Below are positions 29,838 to 37,884 of a stretch of 64,000 nucleotides of DNA, in pieces. Both the position numbers and the translations under genes were made by a program. The first letter of the stretch is position 1, and each line of letters begins with the position of its first letter. The stretch is taken from the NCBI RefSeq assembly GCF_018455725.1, contig NZ_JAHCLR010000028.1:1-64000 (forward strand), read 5' to 3'. This DNA is from Mycolicibacter acidiphilus. GTDB taxonomy: Bacteria > Actinomycetota > Actinomycetes > Mycobacteriales > Mycobacteriaceae. The notes beneath the pieces were generated by a model that ran no database searches, was not told the origin of the DNA, and worked only from the letters and a program-made list of their open reading frames with translations.

Positions 29838-30430
29838 TTCGCGGAGGCGCGGGTGATCCTGTTGGCCAGCAGCGTCTGGAACGGTGCCCGCGCCTTGGTG
29901 GCCTCCTCGTAGGCCAGCAGCGTCTCCAACTCGTCGATGCTCAGCGAGTTCAGCCGGGCCCGCAACTGGGCCAGGGTCAGCGTGCCGTAGTCGAGTTCGA
30001 CGACCAGGTCCGGCGTGACGGCCGGTGAGGTGGTCGCCTGCGGCTTCGCTGCGGCCGTGGTCGCGGTGCCGGGCGCGGGCCGGTCGTCGTCGCTGAACGA
30101 ATACAGCGCGAACCGGCCGTCGCCGCGCTGGTCGCCCGCGCCGCCGTCGACCGTCGGCTGCGGTTGGCCCGCATCGTCGTCGGGCAGATCCTCGTCGAAC
30201 GTCGCCCACTCCGGCTGCTCATCCTTCGGCGGGAACAGCGACTCCAGCGTCGAATCGCCCTTGTTGACCAGTTCGGCGATGCCCTGCTGCCACGCCATCA
30301 CCATGTGCGCGGCCTGGCTGGCCAGCGTCATCGGATACATCAGGATGGTGTGCGGCAGCTTGATGGTCTCCTCGACGGCGACGGTTGCCGCGCCCACCAG
30401 CAGCCGGACCCCATACGGTGCAGTAGCCAT
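29834..30430 (-). CDS. Rv1109c-like protein (annotated as lipid droplet-associated in mycobacteria)
   Basis: A 198-residue protein with an amphipathic/hydrophobic N-terminal third ([24 protein letters not shown]), a disordered acidic middle rich in Asp, Pro and Gln, and a conserved C-terminal helical region ([29 protein letters not shown]). It corresponds to Rv1109c; relatives carry the label lipid droplet-associated protein. The N-terminal region could bind lipid surfaces (inference). Its gene ends inside the xseA start codon, and it diverges from ispH. Confidence 0.75.
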   Translation of the reverse strand: MATAPYGVRLLVGAATVAVEETIKLPHTILMYPMTLASQAAHMVMAWQQGIAELVNKGDSTLESLFPPKDEQPEWATFDEDLPDDDAGQPQPTVDGGAGDQRGDGRFALYSFSDDDRPAPGTATTAAAKPQATTSPAVTPDLVVELDYGTLTLAQLRARLNSLSIDELETLLAYEEATKARAPFQTLLANRITRASAK

Positions 30431-30511
30431 GCCAGACAGACTGCCTTAACGGTCGGTCTTCGCCAAGTAAGACCCCCGGTTACGAGTTGGCGATCCGCAT
30501 TCGGCACGCCG

Positions 30512-30524
30512 TACGCTGGCCACC
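30512..30524 (+). promoter_or_regulatory. -10 element for a leaderless ispH mRNA
   Basis: TACGCT (30512-30517) and 7 nt lead to the ATG at 30525. No Shine-Dalgarno precedes the start. Confidence 0.6.
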
Positions 30525-31520
30525 ATGTCGTCGACGCTGAACGTGGAGACCTCCGGCAGCGCAGCGGCCGGCACGGCCGGCCTGCCCGCCGGCAAGCGGG
30601 TGCTGCTGGCCGAGCCGCGCGGGTACTGCGCCGGGGTGGACCGGGCTGTCGAAACCGTGGAGCGGGCGCTGGAGAAGCACGGCGCGCCGGTCTACGTCCG
30701 CCACGAGATCGTGCACAACAAGTACGTGGTCGAGACGCTGACGAACAAGGGCGTGATCTTCGTCGACGAGGCCGCCGACGTGCCCGAGGGCGCCATGGTC
30801 GTGTTCTCCGCACACGGTGTGGCACCGACCGAGCATTCGACGGCCGAGCAGCGCGGCCTGCGGGTGATCGACGCGACCTGCCCGCTGGTGTCCAAGGTGC
30901 ACAACGAGGCCAAGCGGTTCGCCCGCGACGGCTACGACATCCTGCTGATCGGCCACACCGGCCACGAAGAGGTCATCGGCATCATGGGCGAGGCGCCCGA
31001 CCATGTGCGCCTGGTCGACGGCCTGGCCGGGGTGGACACGGTGACCGTGCGCGACGAGAACAAGGTGGTGTGGCTGTCGCAGACCACGCTCAGCGTCGAC
31101 GAGGCCATGCAGATCGTCCTGGCGCTGCGCAAGCGGTTCCCGAACCTGCAGGACCCGCCCAGCGACGACATCTGCTACGCCACCCAGAACCGGCAGACCG
31201 CGGTCAAGGCGATGGCGCCGGAGTGCGAACTGGTGATCGTCGTCGGGTCGAAGAACTCGTCGAACTCCAACCGGCTGGTCGAGGTGGCGCTGACCGCCGG
31301 TGCGAAGGCGGCCTACCTGGTCGACTACGCCGAGGAGATCGACCCGGCGTGGTTGGCGGGTGTGGAGAGCGTCGGGGTCACCTCGGGGGCGTCGGTCCCG
31401 GAGATCCTGGTGCGCGGTGTACTGGAGCGGTTGGCCGCCGACGGTTTCGGCACGGTGTACCCGGTGGCGACGGCCAACGAGACGCTGGTGTTCGCGCTGC
31501 CCCGGGAGATCCGCGCCTGA
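30525..31520 (+). CDS. ispH: 4-hydroxy-3-methylbut-2-enyl diphosphate reductase
   Basis: A 331-residue iron-sulfur enzyme that performs the last step of the MEP isoprenoid pathway, producing IPP and DMAPP. The three cluster cysteines are Cys35 ([10 protein letters not shown]), Cys119 ([11 protein letters not shown]) and Cys216 (ICYATQNRQ); substrate-binding histidines are in HEIVHNKY and SAHGV. It matches M. tuberculosis LytB2 (Rv1110). A leaderless promoter sets the ATG. Its product feeds the Z-FPP synthase encoded near the start of the window. Confidence 0.96.
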   Translation: MSSTLNVETSGSAAAGTAGLPAGKRVLLAEPRGYCAGVDRAVETVERALEKHGAPVYVRHEIVHNKYVVETLTNKGVIFVDEAADVPEGAMVVFSAHGVAPTEHSTAEQRGLRVIDATCPLVSKVHNEAKRFARDGYDILLIGHTGHEEVIGIMGEAPDHVRLVDGLAGVDTVTVRDENKVVWLSQTTLSVDEAMQIVLALRKRFPNLQDPPSDDICYATQNRQTAVKAMAPECELVIVVGSKNSSNSNRLVEVALTAGAKAAYLVDYAEEIDPAWLAGVESVGVTSGASVPEILVRGVLERLAADGFGTVYPVATANETLVFALPREIRA

Positions 31521-31533
31521 CGTCGCGGCAGCG

Positions 31534-32757
31534 TCAGATGTCGTACTCCCAGGAGTCGGCCTCGTCGCCGTTGCGCGGTTCGCGGGTGCGGCGCCGGGGC
31601 TCGGCGGCGTCATCGCCGGCCGCTTTGCGGTAGCGCACCTGGGAGATCGGGTGGTGAGTCGAGTCCGAGCCGTTGGTGCCTGCCGAGGCCGGACGCCGAC
31701 GCGGCCGTGACTCGAACGACTCCCCGGACTGGTCGGTGTCTGCCCAGCCGTTGCGCGCGGCCGGCCGGCCGACGGTCGTGTGCGGAGCCCGGCGGGGTCG
31801 CGGCGGCAGGTCGCCGCGGTCGAGATCCTGCGGCGGGCGGGGACGGCGCCGTTGCATCTGCTCGTCGGCCGAGCGTGGGGTGGGTCGACGTCGCCGCGGC
31901 AACTGCTCTTCCTCAAAGCCGGCCGCCGGGCGCCGCCGTGGCATCGGCTCACCGGATTCCGGGGCGAGGCGACGCCGCCGGGGGCGTTCCATCCGCGGGT
32001 CGGCGTCGTCGTCGAGTGGCGGCCGGACGTGGCGGGAGCGGGTCGAGTCGAATCCGGCCCGAGTGGGGCGGCGCGTTCCGGTACGGGTGACCCCGGATCG
32101 CCCTGTCGTCGAACGGCCGGTGCGACGCGCTTCGGCTCGCGCTTCCGCGGTCGCCCGACGCGGTCGGTCACCGCTGCGACGCTCCCGAGGCGAGGCGGTC
32201 TCGATGGCATGGGCCGGGTCGCGGTTGAGCGCGGCGGAGACCAGCGCGCTGACCTTCTCGAAGACGCCGGATCCGCGCCCGGCGGTTTCGCCGGCACCGG
32301 CCGCGAGGTCCTTCGCGGACCGCGTCATCATCCCGAGGTACCACCGGATCATCCCGAGCAACAGCACGGCCGCGGCGGTGAACAGCATCAGCGGGAACCG
32401 CTCGATCAACGGGTAGCCGCAGTTGATCAGAATGTTCTTGACCCCGGGGAACCCCGCGCCGTGGAACAGCCAGTAGGCGCCGGGCACGGTGCAGAACAGG
32501 ATCAGCGGCGGTTGGATGACGGCGGTGAACACCCCGGACTGCCGCACGGCGAGTACCGCGACGACGCAGCCCAGCACGTACAGCGTGGTGAAGACGGTGG
32601 TCAGTTCCTTGTCGCCGGATCCGGCGTCGAACGCGAAGCCGACGGCCGATGCGAACAGCGCCACCGCGACCGCACCCCACCACGGCAGACCGGGCACGCT
32701 CGGGAGGACCGAACGGTGGTCAGCCGCCACCGCTGACCCCACCCGCTGCGCTGACAC
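31534..32757 (-). CDS. Membrane protein with a long arginine/proline-rich tail (DUF6542, Rv1111c-like)
   Basis: A 407-residue protein. The first about 150 residues contain roughly four membrane spans (WWGAVAVALFASAVGFAF, VLGCVVAVLAV, FPLMLFTAAAVLLLGMIRW). The remaining 250 residues are a low-complexity cytoplasmic tail dominated by Arg, Pro, Asp and Ser with repeated PRRRRP-type clusters, ending SWEYDI. It corresponds to Rv1111c and has no known function. The GTG at 32757 (VSAQRVGSAVAADHRS) is chosen; the open frame continues upstream into the ychF promoter. A tail of this charge could bind nucleic acid or phospholipid (speculation). Confidence 0.72.
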   Translation of the reverse strand: MSAQRVGSAVAADHRSVLPSVPGLPWWGAVAVALFASAVGFAFDAGSGDKELTTVFTTLYVLGCVVAVLAVRQSGVFTAVIQPPLILFCTVPGAYWLFHGAGFPGVKNILINCGYPLIERFPLMLFTAAAVLLLGMIRWYLGMMTRSAKDLAAGAGETAGRGSGVFEKVSALVSAALNRDPAHAIETASPRERRSGDRPRRATAEARAEARRTGRSTTGRSGVTRTGTRRPTRAGFDSTRSRHVRPPLDDDADPRMERPRRRRLAPESGEPMPRRRPAAGFEEEQLPRRRRPTPRSADEQMQRRRPRPPQDLDRGDLPPRPRRAPHTTVGRPAARNGWADTDQSGESFESRPRRRPASAGTNGSDSTHHPISQVRYRKAAGDDAAEPRRRTREPRNGDEADSWEYDI

Positions 32758-32836
32758 ACGTCGACGGTACCGGTTTTGCGTGTCGCATTCCGCAAGGCCT
32801 CGCCGGTTCGCCCGGTCGGTGCGCGGGGCCACACCC

Positions 32837-32851
32837 TAGACTTGAGTCCCC
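32837..32851 (+). promoter_or_regulatory. Probable -10 element for ychF
   Basis: TAGACT (32837-32842) lies 9 nt before the GTG at 32852, consistent with a leaderless or nearly leaderless transcript. Confidence 0.45.
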
Positions 32852-33925
32852 GTGAGCCTGAGTCTGGGAATCGTGGGTCTGCCCAACGTCGGTAAATCGA
32901 CCCTGTTCAACGCGCTGACCCGCAACAATGTGCTGGCAGCCAACTACCCGTTCGCGACGATCGAACCCAACGAGGGTGTGGTGTCGCTGCCCGACCCGCG
33001 GCTGGACAAGCTCGCGGAGATCTTCGGCTCGGAGCGCATCCTGGCCGCGCCGGTGACGTTCGTCGACATCGCCGGGATCGTGAAGGGTGCCTCGGAGGGG
33101 GCCGGGCTGGGCAACAAGTTCCTGGCCAACATCCGCGAGTGCGACGCGATCTGTCAGGTGGTGCGGGTCTTCGCCGACGACGACGTGGTGCACGTCGACG
33201 GCAAGGTCGACCCCGAAGCCGACATCGAGGTCATCGCGATGGAGCTGATCCTCGCCGACATGCAGACGCTGGAGAAGGCGGTGCCGCGGCTGGAGAAGGA
33301 AGCCCGCAACAATAAAGACCGCAAACCGGTGCTGGAGGCGGCCGTCGCCGCCCAGCAGGTGCTGGATTCCGGTAAGACGCTGTTCGCCGCGCAGGTGGAT
33401 CCGGCGCCGCTGCGCGAGCTGAACCTGCTCACCACCAAGCCGTTCCTGTACGTGTTCAACGCCGACGAGGCGGTGCTGGGCGACTCGGGCCGGGTCGCTG
33501 CGCTCCGTGAGCTGGTGGCGCCCGCCGACGCGGTGTTCCTGGACGCCAAGATCGAGTCCGAGCTCGTCGAGTTGGACGACGAGTCGGCGATGGAGCTGCT
33601 GGAGTCGATCGGGCAGGCCGAGCGGGGCCTGGATGCGTTGGCGCGCGCCGGCTTTCACACGTTGAAGCTGCAGACGTACCTGACCGCCGGGCCGAAGGAG
33701 GCCCGCGCCTGGACGATCCACCAGGGTGACACCGCGCCGAAGGCGGCCGGGGTGATCCACACCGACTTCGAGAAGGGCTTCATCAAGGCCGAGATCGTCT
33801 CGTTCGACGACCTGGCTGAGGCCGGCTCGATGGCCGCGGCCAAAGCCGCCGGCAAGGTGCGCATGGAGGGCAAGGACTACGTGATGGCCGACGGCGACGT
33901 GGTGGAGTTCCGGTTTAACGTCTAG
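32852..33925 (+). CDS. ychF: Redox-regulated ATPase YchF (Obg-like)
   Basis: A 357-residue TRAFAC NTPase with the P-loop GLPNVGKSTLFN, switch regions around FVDIAGIVKGAS, an FNADEA motif in place of NKxD that favours ATP over GTP, and the C-terminal TGS-like domain (RAWTIHQGDTAPKAAGVIHTDFEKG). YchF associates with ribosomes and stress responses. It matches Rv1112. The GTG start is supported by the family N-terminus (SLSLGIVGLPNVG). A stem-loop follows the stop. Confidence 0.96.
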   Translation: MSLSLGIVGLPNVGKSTLFNALTRNNVLAANYPFATIEPNEGVVSLPDPRLDKLAEIFGSERILAAPVTFVDIAGIVKGASEGAGLGNKFLANIRECDAICQVVRVFADDDVVHVDGKVDPEADIEVIAMELILADMQTLEKAVPRLEKEARNNKDRKPVLEAAVAAQQVLDSGKTLFAAQVDPAPLRELNLLTTKPFLYVFNADEAVLGDSGRVAALRELVAPADAVFLDAKIESELVELDDESAMELLESIGQAERGLDALARAGFHTLKLQTYLTAGPKEARAWTIHQGDTAPKAAGVIHTDFEKGFIKAEIVSFDDLAEAGSMAAAKAAGKVRMEGKDYVMADGDVVEFRFNV

Positions 33926-33948
33926 AGATCCTCGTAGCGATCCCGAGC

Positions 33949-33994
33949 GGGAAAACCGCGACGGCGGCACCGCGTGTCGCGTCGTGGTTTTCCC
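33949..33994 (+). terminator. Stem-loop downstream of ychF
   Basis: GGGAAAACCGCGACG (33949-33963) pairs with CGTCGTGGTTTTCCC (33980-33994) at 14 of 15 positions plus one G-U wobble, around a 16-nt loop. It starts 24 nt after the ychF stop. This is a strong candidate terminator. Confidence 0.6.
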
Positions 33995-34098
33995 ATTCGG
34001 CCGGCGATTCCGGCCGAGGCCGACTCATCGCTGAGAAGTCGCCGATGCGTGCCGTTTCGGTGACCTGACCGCGACGGGGGCAGGGGAGCCTCATCGTC

Positions 34099-34374
34099 AT
34101 GACGGTGATCGAGACGATCTATCTGGTGGCGGCGACGCTGTGGATTCTGGTGGTGGTGGCGGCGTTGGCCATCGGAGGTCGCTACCTGCTGAAGCTGCGG
34201 GCCCGGCGGCGCAGGGTGACTCGCCTGATCGACAGCGTGCGCCTTTCCGTGGAGCGTGTCGCCGACCCGTACCGGGTTATCGCAGGCGGGTGTGCGGCCT
34301 TTCTCCAGCAGCGGGTCGGTGGATCCGGTCCGGCCCGACGGCCGGTCCTCTCCTCGGCGAGGGGACGGCGATAG
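34099..34374 (+). CDS. Small single-pass membrane protein, unknown
   Basis: A 91-residue ORF with one N-terminal membrane span (about residues 5-27, IYLVAATLWILVVVAALAIGG) followed by a strongly basic region (KLRARRRRVTRL) and no recognisable domain. A GGGGAG site lies about 11 nt before the ATG at 34099. I do not recognise the family. It sits between the ychF stem-loop and a toxin-antitoxin pair, so it may be part of a variable insertion. Confidence 0.5.
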   Translation: MTVIETIYLVAATLWILVVVAALAIGGRYLLKLRARRRRVTRLIDSVRLSVERVADPYRVIAGGCAAFLQQRVGGSGPARRPVLSSARGRR

Positions 34375-34461
34375 CGTGGTCGAAGCGCTCGGCGGAGCAA
34401 CTGACGTGCTCGCGCCGTGCGACGTGGGCCTGCCGGCCGGGCTGGGTGAGCAGGGCTTCTA

Positions 34462-34485
34462 CATGTCAGACATGGGTACTACACT
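34462..34485 (+). promoter_or_regulatory. Antitoxin operator and leaderless -10 element
   Basis: CATGTC (34462-34467), A, GACATG (34469-34474) is a perfect palindrome, and CATGTC recurs at 34491-34496 across the start codon. TACACT (34480-34485) with a 6-nt spacer gives a leaderless start at the ATG at 34492. The layout fits autorepression by a Phd-type antitoxin. Confidence 0.55.
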
Positions 34486-34491
34486 TGTGTC

Positions 34492-34770
34492 ATGTCTACG
34501 GTCACGAAGCGTGAACTCAACCAGCGCACCGCGGTCGTGCTGGATCAGGTCACTGAGACCGACGACGTCGTGGTGACAGAACGGGGCACGCCTCGCTGGC
34601 GGGTGAGTGCGTTCCGTGACCACAGTTCACGGTTGGCGCGGCTGGAGCGTGAGGGCCGGTACTCGCCGCCGTCGCCGGATCCGACTCCTTGGCCCAGCCT
34701 CCCCGGAGGGCGGCCCTACACCAATGCCCAGGTCGAGGCACTGCTCGGCGAGATGAGCGGTGACCACTGA
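34492..34770 (+). CDS. Phd/YefM-type antitoxin
   Basis: A 92-residue protein with the Phd/YefM N-terminal fold (TVTKRELNQRTAVVLDQVTETDDVVVTERGTPRWRV; the string is split here by motif: KRELNQRTA, then DDVVVTERG, then PRWRVSAF). The C-terminal 45 residues are Pro-rich with a final acidic helix (NAQVEALLGEMSGD) likely to wrap the toxin. It is 2 nt upstream of a VapC-type toxin gene. In M. tuberculosis the same place after ychF holds vapBC32 with a ribbon-helix-helix antitoxin, so this is a different module. Confidence 0.85.
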   Translation: MSTVTKRELNQRTAVVLDQVTETDDVVVTERGTPRWRVSAFRDHSSRLARLEREGRYSPPSPDPTPWPSLPGGRPYTNAQVEALLGEMSGDH

Positions 34771-34772
34771 GC

Positions 34773-35168
34773 GTGGGCCTCGTCTATATCGACTCCTCGA
34801 TCGCCGTCCGCACGATCCTCGATGTGCCCGAGCGAGTGCGACTGCAGGAGTGGATGGCGACCCCTGGAACCACGTTCGTCTCCTCGCGACTGCTCCGCAC
34901 TGAAGTGATCCGGGTGCTGCGGCGCGATGGCAGGCCGCTGAATGACGCGGCCGCACTGTTGGATCGGATCGGGATGTTCGACATCACCAGGGAGACGCAC
35001 AGCGTCGCTGAGTCCATCGAACGGCACATCAAGACGCTTGACGCACTGCACCTGGCGACGGCCCTCTTGATCGGGGAACCGGTCGCGGTAGCCAGTCATG
35101 ACGTGACGATGAAAGCGGTGGCTGGGTATTTGGGTCTCGGGGTTGTGGACCCCGTGGAAGCGGGCTGA
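34773..35168 (+). CDS. vapC: VapC-type PIN domain toxin
   Basis: A 131-residue PIN-domain ribonuclease. The acidic active-site residues are visible in YIDSSI (Asp), LLRTEVIRVL (Glu), KTLDALHLATA (Asp) and ASHDVTM (Asp). VapC toxins cut tRNA or rRNA when freed from antitoxin. The GTG at 34773 follows the antitoxin stop by 2 nt. Pairing of a PIN toxin with a Phd-type antitoxin is known but less common than with AbrB or RHH antitoxins. Confidence 0.88.
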   Translation: MGLVYIDSSIAVRTILDVPERVRLQEWMATPGTTFVSSRLLRTEVIRVLRRDGRPLNDAAALLDRIGMFDITRETHSVAESIERHIKTLDALHLATALLIGEPVAVASHDVTMKAVAGYLGLGVVDPVEAG

Positions 35169-35227
35169 TGGCCTGGACGCGACCAGGGCGGCTCTCACTA
35201 GGCTGGCGACGACGAAAGGATTTCCCC

Positions 35228-35743
35228 GTGACCACCTCCACCAGTCGCCTGGCGAGCGTCGTCGCCGCCAGCGAGGCCCCCGCCGCGGCCGATCCCGCCA
35301 ATGCCCAGGTCGTCTTCCGCGCGTCGGCGACCGCCCACGATGCGGTGGCCAGCACCGTCAAGCTCGGCCGGTACAGCGTCGAGGTCGACGAACCGCCGAC
35401 GCTCGGCGGCGAGGACACCGCCCCCAACCCGGTCGAGTACTACCTGGCGTCGCTGCTGTCCTGCCAGATCGTCACCTGGCGGTTCTGGGCGCAGAAGCTG
35501 GGCATCGCGGTCGACGACATCAAGGCCCGCGCTGAAGGCGACCTGGATGTGCGGGGCTTCTTCGGGATCGACGACGCGGTGCGCGCGGGCTTCGGCGAGG
35601 TGCGGGTGGTGGTGACGGTGACCGGGCCGGAAACCCCGCAGCGCTACCAGGAGCTGCACGAGATCGTCGAAAAGCACTGTCCGGTGCTGGATCTGACCGT
35701 CAACCCGACACCCGTGCGGACCACCGTGGAGGTCCGGCCATGA
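35228..35743 (+). CDS. OsmC family peroxiredoxin
   Basis: A 171-residue OsmC/Ohr-fold protein. The two redox cysteines are in LLSCQIVTW and VEKHCPVLDLT, the characteristic spacing of thiol-dependent peroxidases. It should reduce organic hydroperoxides. The GTG at 35228 has a GAAAGGA site 8 nt upstream. The stop overlaps the start of the next gene (ATGA), so an operon with an ABM-domain protein is clear. Confidence 0.87.
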   Translation: MTTSTSRLASVVAASEAPAAADPANAQVVFRASATAHDAVASTVKLGRYSVEVDEPPTLGGEDTAPNPVEYYLASLLSCQIVTWRFWAQKLGIAVDDIKARAEGDLDVRGFFGIDDAVRAGFGEVRVVVTVTGPETPQRYQELHEIVEKHCPVLDLTVNPTPVRTTVEVRP

Positions 35744-36063
35744 TCTTCATCGTGGTGAAGTTCCAGACCAAGCCGGAGTGGGCGGAGCGCTGGCCGCAGC
35801 ATGTCGAGGAGTTCACCGCCGCCACCCGCGCCGAGCCCGGCAACCTGTGGTTCGACTGGTCGCGCAGCCTGGACGACCCGTGCGAATACGTTCTCGTCGA
35901 GGCGTTCCGCGACCAGCAGGCCGGCACCGAACACGTCAGCAGTGCGCACTTCACAAAGGCGATGGCCGAACTGCCCAGGGCGCTGACGGCCACCCCGAAG
36001 ATCATCAGCCAGACCGTCGACGCCACCGACTGGTCGCCGCTGGCCGAGATGAGCGTGGATTAG
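35740..36063 (+). CDS. ABM-domain protein (putative quinol monooxygenase)
   Basis: A 107-residue ferredoxin-like protein of the antibiotic biosynthesis monooxygenase family (FIVVKFQTKPEWAERWPQHV, EPGNLWFDWSRSLDDP, EYVLVEAFRDQQAGTEHVSS). Such small proteins oxidise quinols without a metal or act in heme or stress pathways. It is translationally coupled to the OsmC gene, suggesting a role in oxidative damage control. Its stop overlaps the stop of the convergent gene by four bases. Confidence 0.8.
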   Translation: MIFIVVKFQTKPEWAERWPQHVEEFTAATRAEPGNLWFDWSRSLDDPCEYVLVEAFRDQQAGTEHVSSAHFTKAMAELPRALTATPKIISQTVDATDWSPLAEMSVD

Positions 36064-36755
36064 CCTGGGACGACGGTGATCTCGCGTCCCAACTGGTAGC
36101 CGGGCGTCAACGGCAGGATGTCACCGCTCCAGAACGATCCGGGGTCGAACCAGTTCGGATTCTTGTCGGTGGACAGTAAACCCATCTCCTCGTAGGTGAT
36201 GGCGACCGTCTCCGCGCAGTACGCAGTCTGCAGGGCGACGCTGCCCCGGCGCGCCTTGCGACGCTGCGTCGCCTCTCGCACCTTGCGGTCCAGCACCGGG
36301 ATGCCACGGGTCCAGTCGCCGGCGGTCGGAACCCGCCCGCGCAGCCACCGTCCGGTGAGCCGCGCGGTAGTCGGGAACGCCGTACCGTCCATCCGCGCAA
36401 TCACTTTCAGCAGCCGATCCTCCTGCGCGCGGGTGACCTCCCCGTTGAGCTGGCGCAACCAGCAGCGCTGCCCGTACCGGTGCATCCACTGCTCGACGGC
36501 CTGTCCGGCATCGTTGAGCTGCACCCCCCGGTGGTGGGTGCCGGTCCAGCAGTCGATCAGCTTGTCGCCGAGTTCGGCGTGCCAGATCAGCGGCGGCAGG
36601 TCGTCGATCGCCACCGTCATCCCGACGTGGTTCACCGGCGCGTTGGACAGGGTCTGGATGGCACGGTCCGGCCCGGAGCGGCCCCGGAACAGCCACACGT
36701 CACCGGTGCGGGTTTCGGCCAGGGCGCGCGTGAGTGTCACCGTGTGTTGGTCCAC
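36060..36755 (-). CDS. Permuted papain-like (YiiX/NlpC-P60-like) cysteine hydrolase
   Basis: A 231-residue protein with the circularly permuted papain arrangement: the His comes first, in the NHVGMTV motif, and the putative catalytic Cys later, in AYCAETVAITYEEMG. This is the YiiX/YaeF/PPPDE-like pattern; members are amidases or lipid-active enzymes, but the substrate is unknown. The GTG at 36755 is chosen because TATGGT (minus strand, 36767-36762) lies 6 nt upstream; a longer form from the ATG at 36788 would run across the divergent promoter. Confidence 0.65.
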   Translation of the reverse strand: MDQHTVTLTRALAETRTGDVWLFRGRSGPDRAIQTLSNAPVNHVGMTVAIDDLPPLIWHAELGDKLIDCWTGTHHRGVQLNDAGQAVEQWMHRYGQRCWLRQLNGEVTRAQEDRLLKVIARMDGTAFPTTARLTGRWLRGRVPTAGDWTRGIPVLDRKVREATQRRKARRGSVALQTAYCAETVAITYEEMGLLSTDKNPNWFDPGSFWSGDILPLTPGYQLGREITVVPG

Positions 36756-36761
36756 GACAGC

Positions 36762-36771
36762 ACCATAGGGT
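36762..36771. promoter_or_regulatory. Overlapping divergent -10 elements
   Basis: The decamer ACCATAGGGT holds a plus-strand -10 TAGGGT (36766-36771), 6 nt from the GTG at 36778, and a minus-strand -10 TATGGT (36767-36762), 6 nt from the GTG at 36755. The two hexamers share a TA dinucleotide, so this is a compact bidirectional promoter producing two leaderless messages. Confidence 0.55.
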
Positions 36772-36777
36772 GTGAGG

Positions 36778-36945
36778 GTGCGCAGCATCTGGAAATGGAT
36801 CGGCCTGGCGGGTGCGGTCGGCGTGGCGGCCGGGGGAGTGCTGGTGGTGCGCGACCAACGGCGGCGCCGCGCCTACACACCTGACGAGATCCGGTCGCGG
36901 CTGCATCAACGGCTGGCCGAGGCTGCACCCGACCGCACCGACTAG
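36778..36945 (+). CDS. Small 55-residue membrane protein
   Basis: A 55-codon ORF from the GTG at 36778: one N-terminal membrane span ([21 protein letters not shown], described as residues 4-24), a basic cluster (RDQRRRRAY) and a conserved-looking helix ([17 protein letters not shown]). Codon use is like that of its neighbours, and the leaderless -10 element fits exactly. Similar short proteins with the AYTPDEI motif occur in mycobacteria, but no function is known. Its end overlaps the stop of the convergent cyclase gene by four bases. Confidence 0.7.
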   Translation: MRSIWKWIGLAGAVGVAAGGVLVVRDQRRRRAYTPDEIRSRLHQRLAEAAPDRTD

Positions 36946-37751
36946 GCCGACTCCACCGGGTACAGCCGGTGCGTGCCGGCGAAACCCTTCAACTCGACAT
37001 CGCGCCCGTCGCCGATCGTGATTTCCGCACAGGTCTTCACGGCGTCGCGGACTGGGCCGCTGACCAGCACCTGACCGCCGTCGGCCGCCGCGGCCACCCG
37101 GGCGGCCATCGCCACGTTGCGGCCGAACAGGTCGTCGCCGCGGCGCACCGAACGGCCCATGTGGATCCCGATCCGGACCCGGATCGGGTGCTGCGGTTTC
37201 CGCCCGCGCTGCAGCGCACGCTGAATGTCGAGGGCGCACCGCACGGCCTGGTCGGGTTGGGCGAACGCGATCATGTACCCGTCACCCTGACTTTTCACCA
37301 CGTATCCGGAGTGCGCGGCGACAGCGCGGTGCACCAACTGGTCGTGCCGAGCGATCAGCTTCACGAACGCACGGTCGCCGATCCGCTCGTTGAGTGCGGT
37401 GGACTCCTCGATGTCGCTGAACAACAGCACCACCCGACCGTCCCGGGCGACCCGCGCCAGGTCGGGGCGCTCCACCTCGGCCCAGTCGGCGAGGTCTTCG
37501 ATGGAACTGCGCACCGCGGCGCCGAACCCCTGCTTGCGCACCAGATTCGCGGTCTGCCAGACGGTCTTGACGGCCTCCCGCCCGCCGGACAGCAGCCAGG
37601 TGGCCGGGTCGGTCTTCTGGCGGAGCTCCGCGTTCTCGTCCCGTGTGCGCCGCAGCTGCCGCAGCAGGACGGCCAGCGCGACGGCCTCGCCCAGGGCAAT
37701 GGAGGACAGCAGGTAGACCGCGATCATCGGCGGTGCCAGCCAGGTCCCCAT
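36942..37751 (-). CDS. Class III adenylate/guanylate cyclase
   Basis: A 269-residue protein with one N-terminal membrane span (about 8-30), a coiled-coil-like linker, and a class III cyclase domain (about 100-269). Metal-binding Asp113 (LFSDIE) and Asp157 (KSQGDGYM), substrate-specifying Lys153 and Asp207, and the transition-state Arg218 are present. The Asn normally four residues before that Arg is Ala214 (VAMAAR). It resembles Rv1120c and M. avium Ma1120, which makes cAMP. The ATG at 37751 follows AGAGGACG. Expected to be membrane-tethered with a cytoplasmic catalytic domain. Confidence 0.87.
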   Translation of the reverse strand: MGTWLAPPMIAVYLLSSIALGEAVALAVLLRQLRRTRDENAELRQKTDPATWLLSGGREAVKTVWQTANLVRKQGFGAAVRSSIEDLADWAEVERPDLARVARDGRVVLLFSDIEESTALNERIGDRAFVKLIARHDQLVHRAVAAHSGYVVKSQGDGYMIAFAQPDQAVRCALDIQRALQRGRKPQHPIRVRIGIHMGRSVRRGDDLFGRNVAMAARVAAAADGGQVLVSGPVRDAVKTCAEITIGDGRDVELKGFAGTHRLYPVESA

Positions 37752-37884
37752 CGACGTCCTCTCGCTCGACCGCGGCTGAGGTTAACCGTGGCCGTCGGGC
37801 TCTCAAGATGGTAGATAGTTTGGATCGGCCGGCGGGCGAAAACGTCACCCGCCGCGTGTGCGGGGGCCGACTGGAATCGAGGGC

